The notes under the pieces: model-generated
The model's input: only the letters and a program-made list of their open reading frames with translations
Databases searched by the model: none
Told to the model about the DNA's origin: nothing
Made by a program: the position numbers and the translations under genes
DNA from: Christensenella sp. UBA3798
GTDB taxonomy: Bacteria > Bacillota > Clostridia > Christensenellales > CAG-1252
Direction of reading: 5' to 3'
DNA length: 12,235 nt
NCBI GenBank assembly: GCA_002368735.1
Contig: DFEQ01000035.1
Location: 1-12,235 of the forward strand
In this document: piece by piece, positions 5,274 to 12,235 of the stretch
How the letters are laid out: every line of letters begins with the position of its first letter
How positions within the stretch are numbered: position 1 is the stretch's first letter

Positions 5274-7046
5274 ATGAAACTATCTTATCTCCCGAACGGG
5301 GCACAAAACTACATCGACAGGTCGGACGCCTACCTGCGCTTTATCGTGGACAAACAGCTCACGGACAGCGCCTTGTGGGCAAAGTTCGTGGAGGTCTTTA
5401 AAACGCACGAGGACGCCCTTGACGACGGCTGGCGCGGCGAGTACTATGGCAAGATGATGCGTGGCGCCTGCCTCGCTTATATGTGCCGCCCCGACGACAA
5501 ACTGTATGCCGTCCTGGAAAGCACCGTCAAGGCGCTCATTGCCGCTGCGGACGAGATGGGGCGCATCTCTACCTACCCCGTGGAGCACGAACTGTGCGGC
5601 TGGGATATGTGGTGCAGGAAGTACGTCCTCGTGGGCTCGCTCTACTTTTATACTATCTGCAAGGACGATGGCTTGAAAAAAGATATCCTCGCCGCCCTCT
5701 GCCGCCACCTCGACTATATCGCGGCGCGTATCGGGGAGGACAAGACGCCCGTCACCGCCACCTCGAATTGGTACGGCGGTATGAATTCCGCATCCATCCT
5801 GGAGCCCGTCGTGGAGATGTATAAACTCACGAAGGAGCCCGCCTACATAGCGCTTGCCAAGCATATCATCGCTTCGGGCGGGTGCCGCGACGGCAGCGTC
5901 CCCGAGGCTGTGATGAAGGGGGTACTCCCGCACGAACTGCCCACCACCAAGGCGTATGAGACGATGTCCTACTTCGAGGGCATCCTCGCCTATTACGAGC
6001 TGACGGGGGAGAAAGAGTACCTTGACCTCGTGATAAAGTTCGCCGACCTCGTGGCGGAGAACGAGATAACGCTTATCGGCTGCGCGGGGTGCCACGGCGA
6101 GCACTTCGATCACGCCGCCGTGACACAAGCAAACGACGTCCCCGACAAGACCAACATGCAGGAGACCTGCGTGACGGTCACCTGGATGCGCCTTTCGGAA
6201 AGGCTGCTTCGCGCGACGGGGGATATGAAGTACGCCGAGCGCATCGAGGCGTCCGCATTGAACGCCCTCTACGGCGCCATCAATCTCTTTGATGAGGAGC
6301 AATATTGTAAGGAGGAAAAAGCCTTCCTAAAGGGCGTTCCCTTCGATAGTTACAGCCCTCTCGTAGCGGCGCGCCGCGGCGTCGGGATCGGCGGTTATAA
6401 GAAATTTGCGAGCGGCGGCTATTACGGCTGTTGCGCCTGTATCGGTGCGGCGGGCGTAGCCCTCTATCCCCTCTCTTCCGTCATGCAGTCGGAGGAAGGG
6501 GCGACGGTACTTTTCTACCACGCGGGGGAGGTGGCTATCCCCACGGAGAAGGGCGAACTGCGCCTTGTGGCGCGAGGCTCCATCGCTTCGGGCAAGGTCG
6601 CGTACGTCGTGACTTCGGCGCCAAAAGGGGAGTATGCGCTCACCTTCCGCATTCCGTCTTGGAGCAAAAGGACCCTTGTCGTTTTGAATGGCGAAAGCAT
6701 GGATCGCCCGGATAGTACCGTCACCCTCCGCAGAGAGTGGCAGGTGGGGGATAGGGTGGACGTCGCCTTTGACCTCAAGGCTAAAAAGCACGCCTTGAAG
6801 GATAAAGTCGCCTTCACCTATGGCCCCTTCGCCCTCGCGCGCGACGAATATAAGGAGCAAGATTTCTCCGCCAAACTGCGCCTATCCGAGCCCCTGCTCC
6901 TTCTGCCGGTCACCCCCATGGAAGGGGAGGAAGTGCGCCTTTTATTGCATACCGAGAAGGGGGAGGTCCTGCTTACGGACTACGCCTCTTGCGGCAAGCA
7001 TTGGCGGGAGGAGGAGAGCCGCATCGCGGTGTGGATGAAGGCATAA
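5274..7046 (+). CDS. GH127 beta-L-arabinofuranosidase (DUF1680 family)
   Basis: A 590-residue glycoside hydrolase of family 127, whose characterised members remove beta-L-arabinofuranose, for example from hydroxyproline-linked arabinosides of plant extensin. The barrel covers about residues 15-410. Family residues are intact: candidate acid/base Glu276 in GEHFD, the zinc-binding Glu297 and Cys299 in MQETC, and Cys386-Cys387 in GCCACIG, the first being the expected nucleophile and the second a zinc ligand. AYETMSYFEGILAYYELTG is another family block. A beta-sandwich region completes the C-terminus. No signal peptide or membrane helix is seen, so it should work in the cytoplasm. It starts two bases after the GH36 stop with AGGA (5264-5267) six bases upstream, so the two are co-transcribed, and a terminator follows. 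Substrate within the family is inferred. Confidence 0.9.
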   Translation: MKLSYLPNGAQNYIDRSDAYLRFIVDKQLTDSALWAKFVEVFKTHEDALDDGWRGEYYGKMMRGACLAYMCRPDDKLYAVLESTVKALIAAADEMGRISTYPVEHELCGWDMWCRKYVLVGSLYFYTICKDDGLKKDILAALCRHLDYIAARIGEDKTPVTATSNWYGGMNSASILEPVVEMYKLTKEPAYIALAKHIIASGGCRDGSVPEAVMKGVLPHELPTTKAYETMSYFEGILAYYELTGEKEYLDLVIKFADLVAENEITLIGCAGCHGEHFDHAAVTQANDVPDKTNMQETCVTVTWMRLSERLLRATGDMKYAERIEASALNALYGAINLFDEEQYCKEEKAFLKGVPFDSYSPLVAARRGVGIGGYKKFASGGYYGCCACIGAAGVALYPLSSVMQSEEGATVLFYHAGEVAIPTEKGELRLVARGSIASGKVAYVVTSAPKGEYALTFRIPSWSKRTLVVLNGESMDRPDSTVTLRREWQVGDRVDVAFDLKAKKHALKDKVAFTYGPFALARDEYKEQDFSAKLRLSEPLLLLPVTPMEGEEVRLLLHTEKGEVLLTDYASCGKHWREEESRIAVWMKA

Positions 7047-7069
7047 AGGAAGTTTTTTTATTCGACAGT

Positions 7070-7094
7070 TGCGGGCTCTGCCCGCATTTTTTTT
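7070..7094 (+). terminator. Rho-independent terminator of the GH36/GH127 operon
   Basis: A seven-base stem TGCGGGC (7070-7076) with GCCCGCA (7080-7086) around a TCT loop, followed at once by eight T (7087-7094). It lies 24 bases after the GH127 stop. No T-tract exists on the other strand, so it serves the plus strand only. Confidence 0.92.
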
Positions 7095-7142
7095 ATGCGT
7101 TTTCGGGCATAGCGACGAAAACAGTCACATAGAGAGTGCGCG

Positions 7143-8084
7143 TTATCGGAATTGCTCTATGACGGCGAGGTCGGGGCGTCTACCCGATATGAATTTTCCC
7201 CTCCACCTTTCGTCCGTCGTCACCGATACGGGTCCTCCGTTCGCGCTGTAAGTTTGCAGGAGGTAGCCTCCGCCGAGGTAGATGACCACGTGCGAGATCT
7301 TGTCCGTCCCCGAGAAGTAGAAGTCGCCGCGGCGCAGGGCGGCGTAAGAGGTTATCTTTTTCCCCACGGTGTAGTCCGCCTGACTCCCCGTGTAGTTGCC
7401 GAGTTTGATCCCGCATCCGACGTAATAGCAGTATTGTACAAAAGAGGAGCAGTCAAAGCTTTTCCCCGTGAAATAGGGGCTGACGTTTCCTGACCCTGTC
7501 AAGATGCGGGTCGCTCCCCATTTGTAGGGAGTGCCGAGCTTTGCAAGTCCCGCGCGGATCACCTTTTCTATCGCCGCGGAGGTCTCGGCGAGGTAGGCGT
7601 AGTCAGAGGATATATACCCTACGCCCCATTCGGTAGTGACTTTCAACCATCCGCCCACCTTGCCGAGATAGGGGAGGCTTGACCCCTTTTGCAGAGTGAA
7701 AAGCAGGGGATAGTTCCTTCCCGCGCCGCTCCTGACGTTGACGTTTGTGCTTGCGCAGGCGGCGAGGTATGTATCGTATTCGGAGAGTATAGGCTCTTCT
7801 TTTGGGGCGAGGGTCTCCTCGATCTCCTCCTCAAGGGGCGGATCGCTCCCTTCTTCGATCGGGGGAGTGACGGTAAAGGGGGTATCCGATAAAAGGTCCT
7901 CTCCCTCCGAAGGCTCGTCCGATAAAGGAGAGATCGGCTCTTCGTCCGTAGGAGGGAGAGGGGCGGCTATATCCTCGTAAAAGTCGGATATTTCCGCATA
8001 TTTCTCTCCGCTGCATCCCGCAAGGAGCAGGGAGAATAGGAGGATAAATGCGATAGCGAGTGTTATTGTCCGCCGAGTTTTCAT
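7143..8084 (-). CDS. SH3-domain NlpC/P60 cell-wall peptidase, lipoprotein
   Basis: A 313-residue membrane-anchored cysteine peptidase predicted to cut peptide cross-links of peptidoglycan. It starts with a lipoprotein signal (MKTRR, a hydrophobic stretch, then the LAGC lipobox with Cys24). A Pro/Glu/Asp-rich, very acidic linker (about 38-103) follows, then a bacterial SH3 domain (about 113-165, with VNVRSGAGRNY) and an NlpC/P60 domain (about 172-304). Catalytic Cys212 (FDCSSF) and His265 (SHVVIYLGGG) are present. The third catalytic position, His in Spr-like enzymes, is Gln277 here (LLQTYS). GTG codons at 8093 and 8090 could extend it, but a TATAAT box at 8105-8100 predicts transcription starting near 8093, which favours the ATG at 8084 and leaves a leader of about nine bases. 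It converges on the GH127 gene and diverges from the PadR gene. Confidence 0.9.
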   Translation of the reverse strand: MKTRRTITLAIAFILLFSLLLAGCSGEKYAEISDFYEDIAAPLPPTDEEPISPLSDEPSEGEDLLSDTPFTVTPPIEEGSDPPLEEEIEETLAPKEEPILSEYDTYLAACASTNVNVRSGAGRNYPLLFTLQKGSSLPYLGKVGGWLKVTTEWGVGYISSDYAYLAETSAAIEKVIRAGLAKLGTPYKWGATRILTGSGNVSPYFTGKSFDCSSFVQYCYYVGCGIKLGNYTGSQADYTVGKKITSYAALRRGDFYFSGTDKISHVVIYLGGGYLLQTYSANGGPVSVTTDERWRGKFISGRRPDLAVIEQFR

Positions 8085-8099
8085 AAGCACCACACTCTC

Positions 8100-8105
8100 A
8101 TTATA
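8100..8105 (-). promoter_or_regulatory. -10 box of the NlpC/P60 gene
   Basis: On the minus strand the sequence reads TATAAT, a perfect -10 box, 15 bases before the ATG at 8084. No good -35 box is seen at 16-19 bases (only TAAAAT or TGTAAA), so the promoter is likely weak or needs an activator. Confidence 0.5.
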
Positions 8106-8159
8106 AAGGCGAAAAGCCCCTCATTTTACAGGGAATTGATGGAAAGAGGGCGAAATCCG

Positions 8160-8188
8160 TTGACGAATACTAACTTGTATAATATACT
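8160..8188 (+). promoter_or_regulatory. Promoter and candidate operator of the PadR-helicase operon
   Basis: A -35 box TTGACG (8160-8165) and a -10 box TATACT (8183-8188) are 17 bases apart. A perfect palindrome GTATA-A-TATAC (8177-8187) overlaps the -10 box. Its place suits an operator by which the PadR protein represses its own operon; that link is inferred. The expected transcription start is near 8195, leaving a leader of about 26 bases with the ribosome site AGGAAAAGGTG (8204-8214). Confidence 0.65.
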
Positions 8189-8220
8189 ATTTCTAAAATA
8201 CATAGGAAAAGGTGTTTGTT

Positions 8221-8763
8221 ATGTCATTGAAACACGGTTTACTCGGACTGCTTACCTTGCGTAAGTCGTCCGGATACGATCTCTCCAAACTCTTTCAAGA
8301 GTCCTTGAGCTTCTTTTGGGTAGCCAATCAGAGCCAAATATACCGCGAGCTGGATAAGATGGAAGACCTGGGCTGGGTGCTCTCCTCCAAGGTGGAGCAG
8401 GACGCTCGCCCCAATAAGAGGGTGTACGGTATCACCAAGGAAGGCAATAAGGAGCTTATCCGCTGGCTCAAAGAGGGCAACGCGGAGGACCTTGCCGTCG
8501 TCAGGAATCCTCTCTTGATGAAGTTATTCTTCTCGGGCAAGGTGGATAAGGAATACGCCGTAAACCTCCTCAAAGAGTATCGCAAGATATGCGAGGAGGC
8601 GCGCGCTGAGATCGCCGCCGAAGTCGCGGGTATCGGAGAGGTGGAGGAAACGGCGGCGAAGCCCGCCTACTGGCTGTATGCCACCGAGTACTCGATGCGG
8701 CAGTACGAATTCCAGATAAAGTGGATCGACGAAACGGTCAGCCGCTTGGAGAAATTGAAGTAA
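8221..8763 (+). CDS. PadR-family transcriptional regulator
   Basis: A 180-residue regulator with a PadR winged helix-turn-helix at the N-terminus (about 2-80: HGLLGLLTLRKSSGYDLSKL, recognition helix around NQSQIYRELDKMEDLGWV, wing around DARPNKRVYGIT). A C-terminal helical region (about 90-178) corresponds to the Vir_act_alpha_C dimerisation domain of the longer PadR subgroup. PadR proteins are usually ligand-responsive repressors of neighbouring genes and themselves. The ATG at 8221 is preferred over an in-frame GTG at 8212, because that GTG overlaps the ribosome site AAGG (8209-8212), which is eight bases before the ATG. The helicase gene begins four bases after the stop, so the regulator heads that operon. 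It may also control the divergent NlpC/P60 gene, but this is speculative. Confidence 0.92.
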   Translation: MSLKHGLLGLLTLRKSSGYDLSKLFQESLSFFWVANQSQIYRELDKMEDLGWVLSSKVEQDARPNKRVYGITKEGNKELIRWLKEGNAEDLAVVRNPLLMKLFFSGKVDKEYAVNLLKEYRKICEEARAEIAAEVAGIGEVEETAAKPAYWLYATEYSMRQYEFQIKWIDETVSRLEKLK

Positions 8764-8767
8764 AACT

Positions 8768-11101
8768 ATGGTCGAAGGGGCAAAACTTCCCGAAAGAGTT
8801 CTCGTCAGATACGACGATCTCTATTTAACGGAATACTCCGTTTTCAAGACGGAGTCTCTCTCCCTTGCGACCGAGAAACTGACGGGGGTCAATCTGCTTT
8901 TGACCCATCTCGCCTTCGCCGCGCTTTCCGCGGGGATACGCGAGGGGGCGTACTGCTTTTCGGCGGAGGACGTGAAGTTCTTCGCCTGTTTTTCTTCTTT
9001 TGCGGGTGCGCGCACGGGTGGCGCTAGCGTAGTGTTCTACGATTTTCGCTCCTATCCCGTGACGACAGGCGGGGACGCAAGGCTCAAGGGGCTGACGGAG
9101 TTTCGTGTGGAGAGGGCGCCCGCTCCCGAGCTTGTTTTCCACAAGTTATATCGCACTTTCAGCTCCGAGGTGAACCTCCCCCTCCTTGACGAAACGCAGC
9201 GCAAGATAGTCTTTACCCAGGGCAAGAATATGCTGGTGCAGGGCATCGCGGGGAGCGGCAAGACCAACCTTTGTATCGACAAGATACTCTTTGCCGCCTC
9301 GATGAATTACGGCGGTCGCACGCTGTACAGCACCTATTCGCGCGGGCTTCTCCTTGACGTGAAGAGCAAGGTGGAGGCATTCCTGCGCTCGCTCAAAGAG
9401 TGCTACGAGGCGTTTTCTTCTGGCAGGGCAGTGCTTTCGGACGCCTCCGAGACCCTTGCGGTCAGCCGCCTGATCGGGGTGCCGCTCTCTTCCGGGGAGC
9501 CCGTCGCGCCGCAGCTCAGCCGCATCATTGATTATCTCGAAAACAAGGTAGACTATTATCTTTTGGAAGATATCCTTCGCGCTTCTCTCGGCGACAGAGC
9601 GCGCGAAGACGAAACGAGCTTTGCCGACTTTTTAAAGAACTCGAAGAACTACAATTTGATGCAACGCAGGAAGAAGGTGGAGGTCGCGGACGAGGTCTTA
9701 TACAAAGAGATATACGGCTTTATCTTCGGCAAAGCCTCTTCGCGCGCCATCACCAAGGAGGACTACTTGCTCGCGAGGAAGGGGGCTTTTTCGCGCTACG
9801 ACGCGGAGTTTATCTACGACCTTTCCGTGGAGTATCGCGCCGATATCCTTTCGCGCGGGGCGATGGATATAAACCTTGCCTGCGCCGAGGCGCCTACTCC
9901 CGCCGCACCTGTCTATTCCCTCGCCGTCTTGGACGAAGTGCAGGACTTCACCGAGGTCCAGCTCGCCTTCTTCCGTGCGATCGCCGTCAAGCTCTTCTGC
10001 GTGGGCGACGCTTCGCAGATGGTCAATCCCGCCTATTTCTCCTTCGCGCGGCTCAAGGACCTCCTCTATAAAAAGGACGTGACCGACGTGGAGGAGCTCA
10101 GCTACAACTATCGTAACAGCCCCGAGATAGCGGGGGTGGTGGCGTCCCTGTCCGACCTCAACCGCGCCACGTTCGGCGTGCACGGATTCGTCCTTTCCGC
10201 CGAGGCGGTAGCCTCCGAAGTGGGCTCTTTCGCAGTCAGTTTCAAATCGGCGGACTTTATCAAGAGGATATCCAAGGAGAAGACCGACAACTTCACCGTC
10301 GTGGTCGCTACGGCGAAGGAGAAGGAGAACCTGCGCGCCCTTCTGCCCAAAAAGGAGATATTGACAGTCTCCGAGATAAAGGGCTTGGAGCGCGACACCG
10401 TCGTCCTTTATAACGTCCTTTCCTCCAACGAGGACAAGTTCCGCGCTCTCCTTCGCGCCGATATCGACAGAAAGGGGGCGGATGAAAACAGCGTCTACCG
10501 CTACTACTTCAACCTCTTTTACGTGGGAGTGTCCAGAGCAAGGCGCCACCTCTTCGTCGCAGAGGACGCGGAGATACCCACATTCACCGACTTTTTCAAG
10601 AATAACTTCCGCGCGCTTTCTACGGCGGACGCCGCCGAAAAACTCAAAGAGACTGTGGGCAGCACCCTCGTGGACCAAGAGGAATACAAGCGTCGCGCCG
10701 AGGAATTCACCCGCCTCGGACAGTACGATAACGCCGTAACCGCGGCGAATAACCTCGTCAACGACAAGGAGCGCGAAAAGGCTCTCCTCGACGTATCCGT
10801 ATGGCGGGACAGCGTATCGCGCGGCGACTATGTGGGCGCGGGCGTAACGTATTGGGAGGGCGGCTATACCGATGACGCCAAGAAATACTTCTCCCTCGGC
10901 GGGGAGACCGACCTCGTGGAACTCTTGGACGCGGTGTCCGGCGGCACGGATGAAAAACTCGATTACAGCATCCTGCGCCATTACGAGCGATTGAAGAATA
11001 ATCCCTCGGCGATGCGCATCATATACTCTCTCCTCAGGCGGGATATCGACGCCATCAGGGAGAGCGCGAAGAGCGTTTCGAAAAAACTCAAAGCAAAATG
11101 A
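8768..11101 (+). CDS. UvrD/Rep-like superfamily 1 helicase with unknown N-domain and TPR-like tail
   Basis: A 777-residue ATP-dependent helicase or translocase of superfamily 1A. The core motifs are complete: Q-motif Gln144 (DETQRK), Walker A GIAGSGKT (159-166), motif II DEVQD (389-393), motif III VGDASQ with Asp414, motif IV YNYRNS with Arg449, motif V EIKGLERD (536-543) and motif VI VGVSRARR with Arg590. The motif V form, ExKGLE followed by VLYN, recalls the TRANK1-like branch rather than classic UvrD/PcrA. Residues 1-135 match no domain I recognise, and no nuclease signature was seen there. From about 638 to the end the chain is helical with TPR-like pairs (RAEEFTRLGQYDNAVTAANN), suggesting protein binding. 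It starts four bases after the PadR stop; the coiled-coil gene follows after 22 bases. Acting on DNA or RNA is not decidable. Confidence 0.88.
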   Translation: MVEGAKLPERVLVRYDDLYLTEYSVFKTESLSLATEKLTGVNLLLTHLAFAALSAGIREGAYCFSAEDVKFFACFSSFAGARTGGASVVFYDFRSYPVTTGGDARLKGLTEFRVERAPAPELVFHKLYRTFSSEVNLPLLDETQRKIVFTQGKNMLVQGIAGSGKTNLCIDKILFAASMNYGGRTLYSTYSRGLLLDVKSKVEAFLRSLKECYEAFSSGRAVLSDASETLAVSRLIGVPLSSGEPVAPQLSRIIDYLENKVDYYLLEDILRASLGDRAREDETSFADFLKNSKNYNLMQRRKKVEVADEVLYKEIYGFIFGKASSRAITKEDYLLARKGAFSRYDAEFIYDLSVEYRADILSRGAMDINLACAEAPTPAAPVYSLAVLDEVQDFTEVQLAFFRAIAVKLFCVGDASQMVNPAYFSFARLKDLLYKKDVTDVEELSYNYRNSPEIAGVVASLSDLNRATFGVHGFVLSAEAVASEVGSFAVSFKSADFIKRISKEKTDNFTVVVATAKEKENLRALLPKKEILTVSEIKGLERDTVVLYNVLSSNEDKFRALLRADIDRKGADENSVYRYYFNLFYVGVSRARRHLFVAEDAEIPTFTDFFKNNFRALSTADAAEKLKETVGSTLVDQEEYKRRAEEFTRLGQYDNAVTAANNLVNDKEREKALLDVSVWRDSVSRGDYVGAGVTYWEGGYTDDAKKYFSLGGETDLVELLDAVSGGTDEKLDYSILRHYERLKNNPSAMRIIYSLLRRDIDAIRESAKSVSKKLKAK

Positions 11102-11110
11102 AATAGGAAG

Positions 11111-11117
11111 AAAGGAG
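11111..11117 (+). promoter_or_regulatory. Strong ribosome-binding site of the coiled-coil gene
   Basis: AAAGGAG sits six bases before the ATG at 11124. It is a better site than those of the two genes upstream, which suggests this protein is made in higher amount than the helicase. Confidence 0.7.
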
Positions 11118-11123
11118 CCACCT

Positions 11124-11831
11124 ATGGAAGACGTAAAAACCCTGATAGACAGTTTTAAAGAATATCGCGACCTCTTGACCCCCATCATGGAGAATCTCCG
11201 TGACTTTGCCGATACCTACGACGGCATGAAAGGGGATATCGAAAGGCTGTCCGCCGCCTTCGAAGGGGACGTGACTGGCAACCTCGACCGCATCTATAAG
11301 ACGCTCTCCGCCGAGGCGTCCAAGGCGCAGAGTTTATCGCACGAGATAGACGCCTTCCTCTCGCGCAGCGAAAGGTACGAGGGGGAACTGAAAAAGCTCT
11401 CCGAAACCCTCGGTAAGCTGGACGGCACCTTGGGCTCTTTGTCCAAGCTGGAGGCGGACGCCGAAACGCAGATAGGCAAGCTCGAAGCCACCCTCGAGGA
11501 GCGCAGGAAAAACTATAATTTGAAGGAGCTCGAGCGCACGGTCGCGAGTTATCAGGCGGGCGTCACCAAGGTCAGCGAATTCATCAATCGCGACGTCGTA
11601 GCCTCCTTGCAGGATAATAACGACAAACTCAACTCCATCCGTGACGGCATGGAGGAGATCCGTAGCGGCATCCGCGGTGGGAGCGAGGGGATAGACGCCC
11701 TCGTGGAGTCTTTTGCCTCCACTTCCGAACTGTTGAGGAAGGTCACGGAGGGCGGCAGTGTCAACGAAGCCTATATCTATGACATTTTGGACCGCTGGGC
11801 GGCGGATCGCGGCGTGAAGAGAACCAAGTAA
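11124..11831 (+). CDS. Coiled-coil protein of unknown function, helicase operon partner
   Basis: A 235-residue, almost wholly alpha-helical, highly charged protein without signal peptide or membrane segment. Heptad-like stretches run from about residue 5 to 130 (for example ELKKLSETLGKLDGTLGSL) and again from about 130 to 205 (NDKLNSIRDGMEEIRSGI), broken by short Gly-rich points. The last 20 residues (AYIYDILDRWAADRGVKRTK) are less repetitive and basic, and might be a docking or nucleic-acid contact segment. I do not recognise the family. The architecture suggests a structural or oligomerising partner. It sits 22 bases after the helicase and overlaps the next gene by one base (TAATG), so all are probably made together. 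Low-complexity helical composition makes remote similarity searches unreliable. Confidence 0.82.
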   Translation: MEDVKTLIDSFKEYRDLLTPIMENLRDFADTYDGMKGDIERLSAAFEGDVTGNLDRIYKTLSAEASKAQSLSHEIDAFLSRSERYEGELKKLSETLGKLDGTLGSLSKLEADAETQIGKLEATLEERRKNYNLKELERTVASYQAGVTKVSEFINRDVVASLQDNNDKLNSIRDGMEEIRSGIRGGSEGIDALVESFASTSELLRKVTEGGSVNEAYIYDILDRWAADRGVKRTK

Positions 11832-12235
11832 TGGACGAAAAAAGACGGGAAAAACTCATCGAGTGTATCCGCAAGGACGACAAGGTCGCCTTCGGGGAGT
11901 TTATCACCACCGAGGTACTTTCCGCCGTCTTCGGTCGGTTCCCCGTGCTTTCGCTTTTGTACTTATATAACGCTGGGTCCATCGTCAAGCGCTATCTTCC
12001 CGAGCTTATCAAGGAGCGCCCCCGCGTCAAGGAGGAGCCCTTCCGCGAAGCGGACAGACTGTTTGCCGCCAAGGCTGGCAAGTGTTTGCGCTACTATATA
12101 GACGCCGACGTTTCGCCCCTCGAGATGCTTGCCGTGCTCGGACGGGGAAGGGAGATAGAGAAACTCTATCCCATCTATCCCAATTCCTCGCGCGTTCTAC
12201 CCATGATACATAAGATATACTTTACTCGCTTGGGC
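11831..12235 (+). CDS. Hypothetical protein, 3' truncated by window end
   Basis: The frame is open from ATG 11831 to the end of the window, 135 codons without a stop, so the gene continues beyond. It starts on the last base of the coiled-coil stop (TAATG), a translationally coupled arrangement. The start MDEKRREKLIECIRKDDKVAFGEF is charged and helical; the rest is a mix of short helices such as SIVKRYLPELIKERP and EMLAVLGRGREIEKLYPIYP. The repeated helix-turn pattern is faintly like ankyrin or other helical solenoids, but no consensus motif is clear and I do not assign a family. Codon use matches the neighbours. It is probably the fourth gene of the PadR-helicase operon. Confidence 0.8.
   Translation, partial: MDEKRREKLIECIRKDDKVAFGEFITTEVLSAVFGRFPVLSLLYLYNAGSIVKRYLPELIKERPRVKEEPFREADRLFAAKAGKCLRYYIDADVSPLEMLAVLGRGREIEKLYPIYPNSSRVLPMIHKIYFTRLG

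Noticed and set aside
7099..7122. Terminator for the NlpC/P60 gene (GTTTTCG with CGAAAAC)
   Set aside because: The seven-base stem is real, but on the minus strand it is followed by an A-run, not a T-run, so it is not a standard intrinsic terminator.
8085..8093. GTG start extending the NlpC/P60 protein by three residues
   Set aside because: The -10 box places transcription start at about 8093, and ATG at 8084 gives a standard lipoprotein N-terminus (MKTRR).
8178..8183. Consensus TATAAT as the -10 box of the PadR operon
   Set aside because: It is only 12 bases from the TTGACG box; TATACT at 8183-8188 has the correct 17-base spacing.
8212..8220. GTG start extending the PadR protein by three residues
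   Set aside because: The codon overlaps the purine-rich ribosome site that is correctly spaced for ATG 8221.
9698..11188. 496-codon open frame on the minus strand, antisense to the helicase
   Set aside because: The GC-rich codon pattern of the plus-strand gene leaves few stops on the opposite strand. The peptide has low-quality composition and no motif, and the plus strand encodes a full set of helicase motifs. The same applies to long antisense frames at 2731-3612, 4333-5247 and 5280-6302.

Overview
The window looks like a chromosomal segment from a monoderm Firmicutes genome, probably an uncultured gut-type clostridium. The signs are a bacterial V/A-type ATPase operon, a Cys-anchored NlpC/P60 lipoprotein, a PadR regulator, plant-glycan hydrolases, strong AGGAG-type ribosome sites, GC-rich C-ending codons inside genes and AT-rich gaps between them. 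A placement near Christensenellales-like lineages is only an impression.

Layout. (1) 1-2127 is the end of a V/A-type ATPase operon: the tail of subunit B, then subunit D, then an SGNH/GDSL carbohydrate esterase whose start overlaps the D stop by four bases. (2) 2128-2751 is a 620-base gap with no credible gene. It is packed with very short hairpins: first a near-tandem array of 3- to 4-base-loop stem-loops separated by the motif ACGATGT, then isolated triloop hairpins, then a GC-rich hairpin joined to an AT-rich palindrome, and finally a 21-base palindrome and a well-formed sigma-70-type promoter. (3) 2752-7046 is a two-gene glycan operon: a GH36 alpha-galactosidase fused to a five-helix membrane domain, and a cytoplasmic GH127 beta-L-arabinofuranosidase. 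A clear intrinsic terminator closes it. (4) 7143-8084 on the minus strand is an SH3 plus NlpC/P60 cell-wall lipoprotein. (5) 8221-12235 is a plus-strand operon running off the window: PadR-type repressor, large UvrD-like SF1 helicase with a TPR-like tail, coiled-coil protein, and a protein of unknown family that is cut by the window end.

How they may work together. The V/A-ATPase couples ATP to ion transport across the membrane. The GH36/GH127 pair fits removal of alpha-galactose and beta-L-arabinofuranose from plant material, and the combination suits extensin-type glycoproteins. The PadR operon is the least understood part. A helicase with an unknown N-terminal domain is co-transcribed with a coiled-coil protein and an unrecognised partner, which makes it a reasonable candidate for an undescribed nucleic-acid system (defence, repair or RNA surveillance), but nothing in the sequence settles its role. 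The mini-hairpin array is the clearest unexplained non-coding structure.
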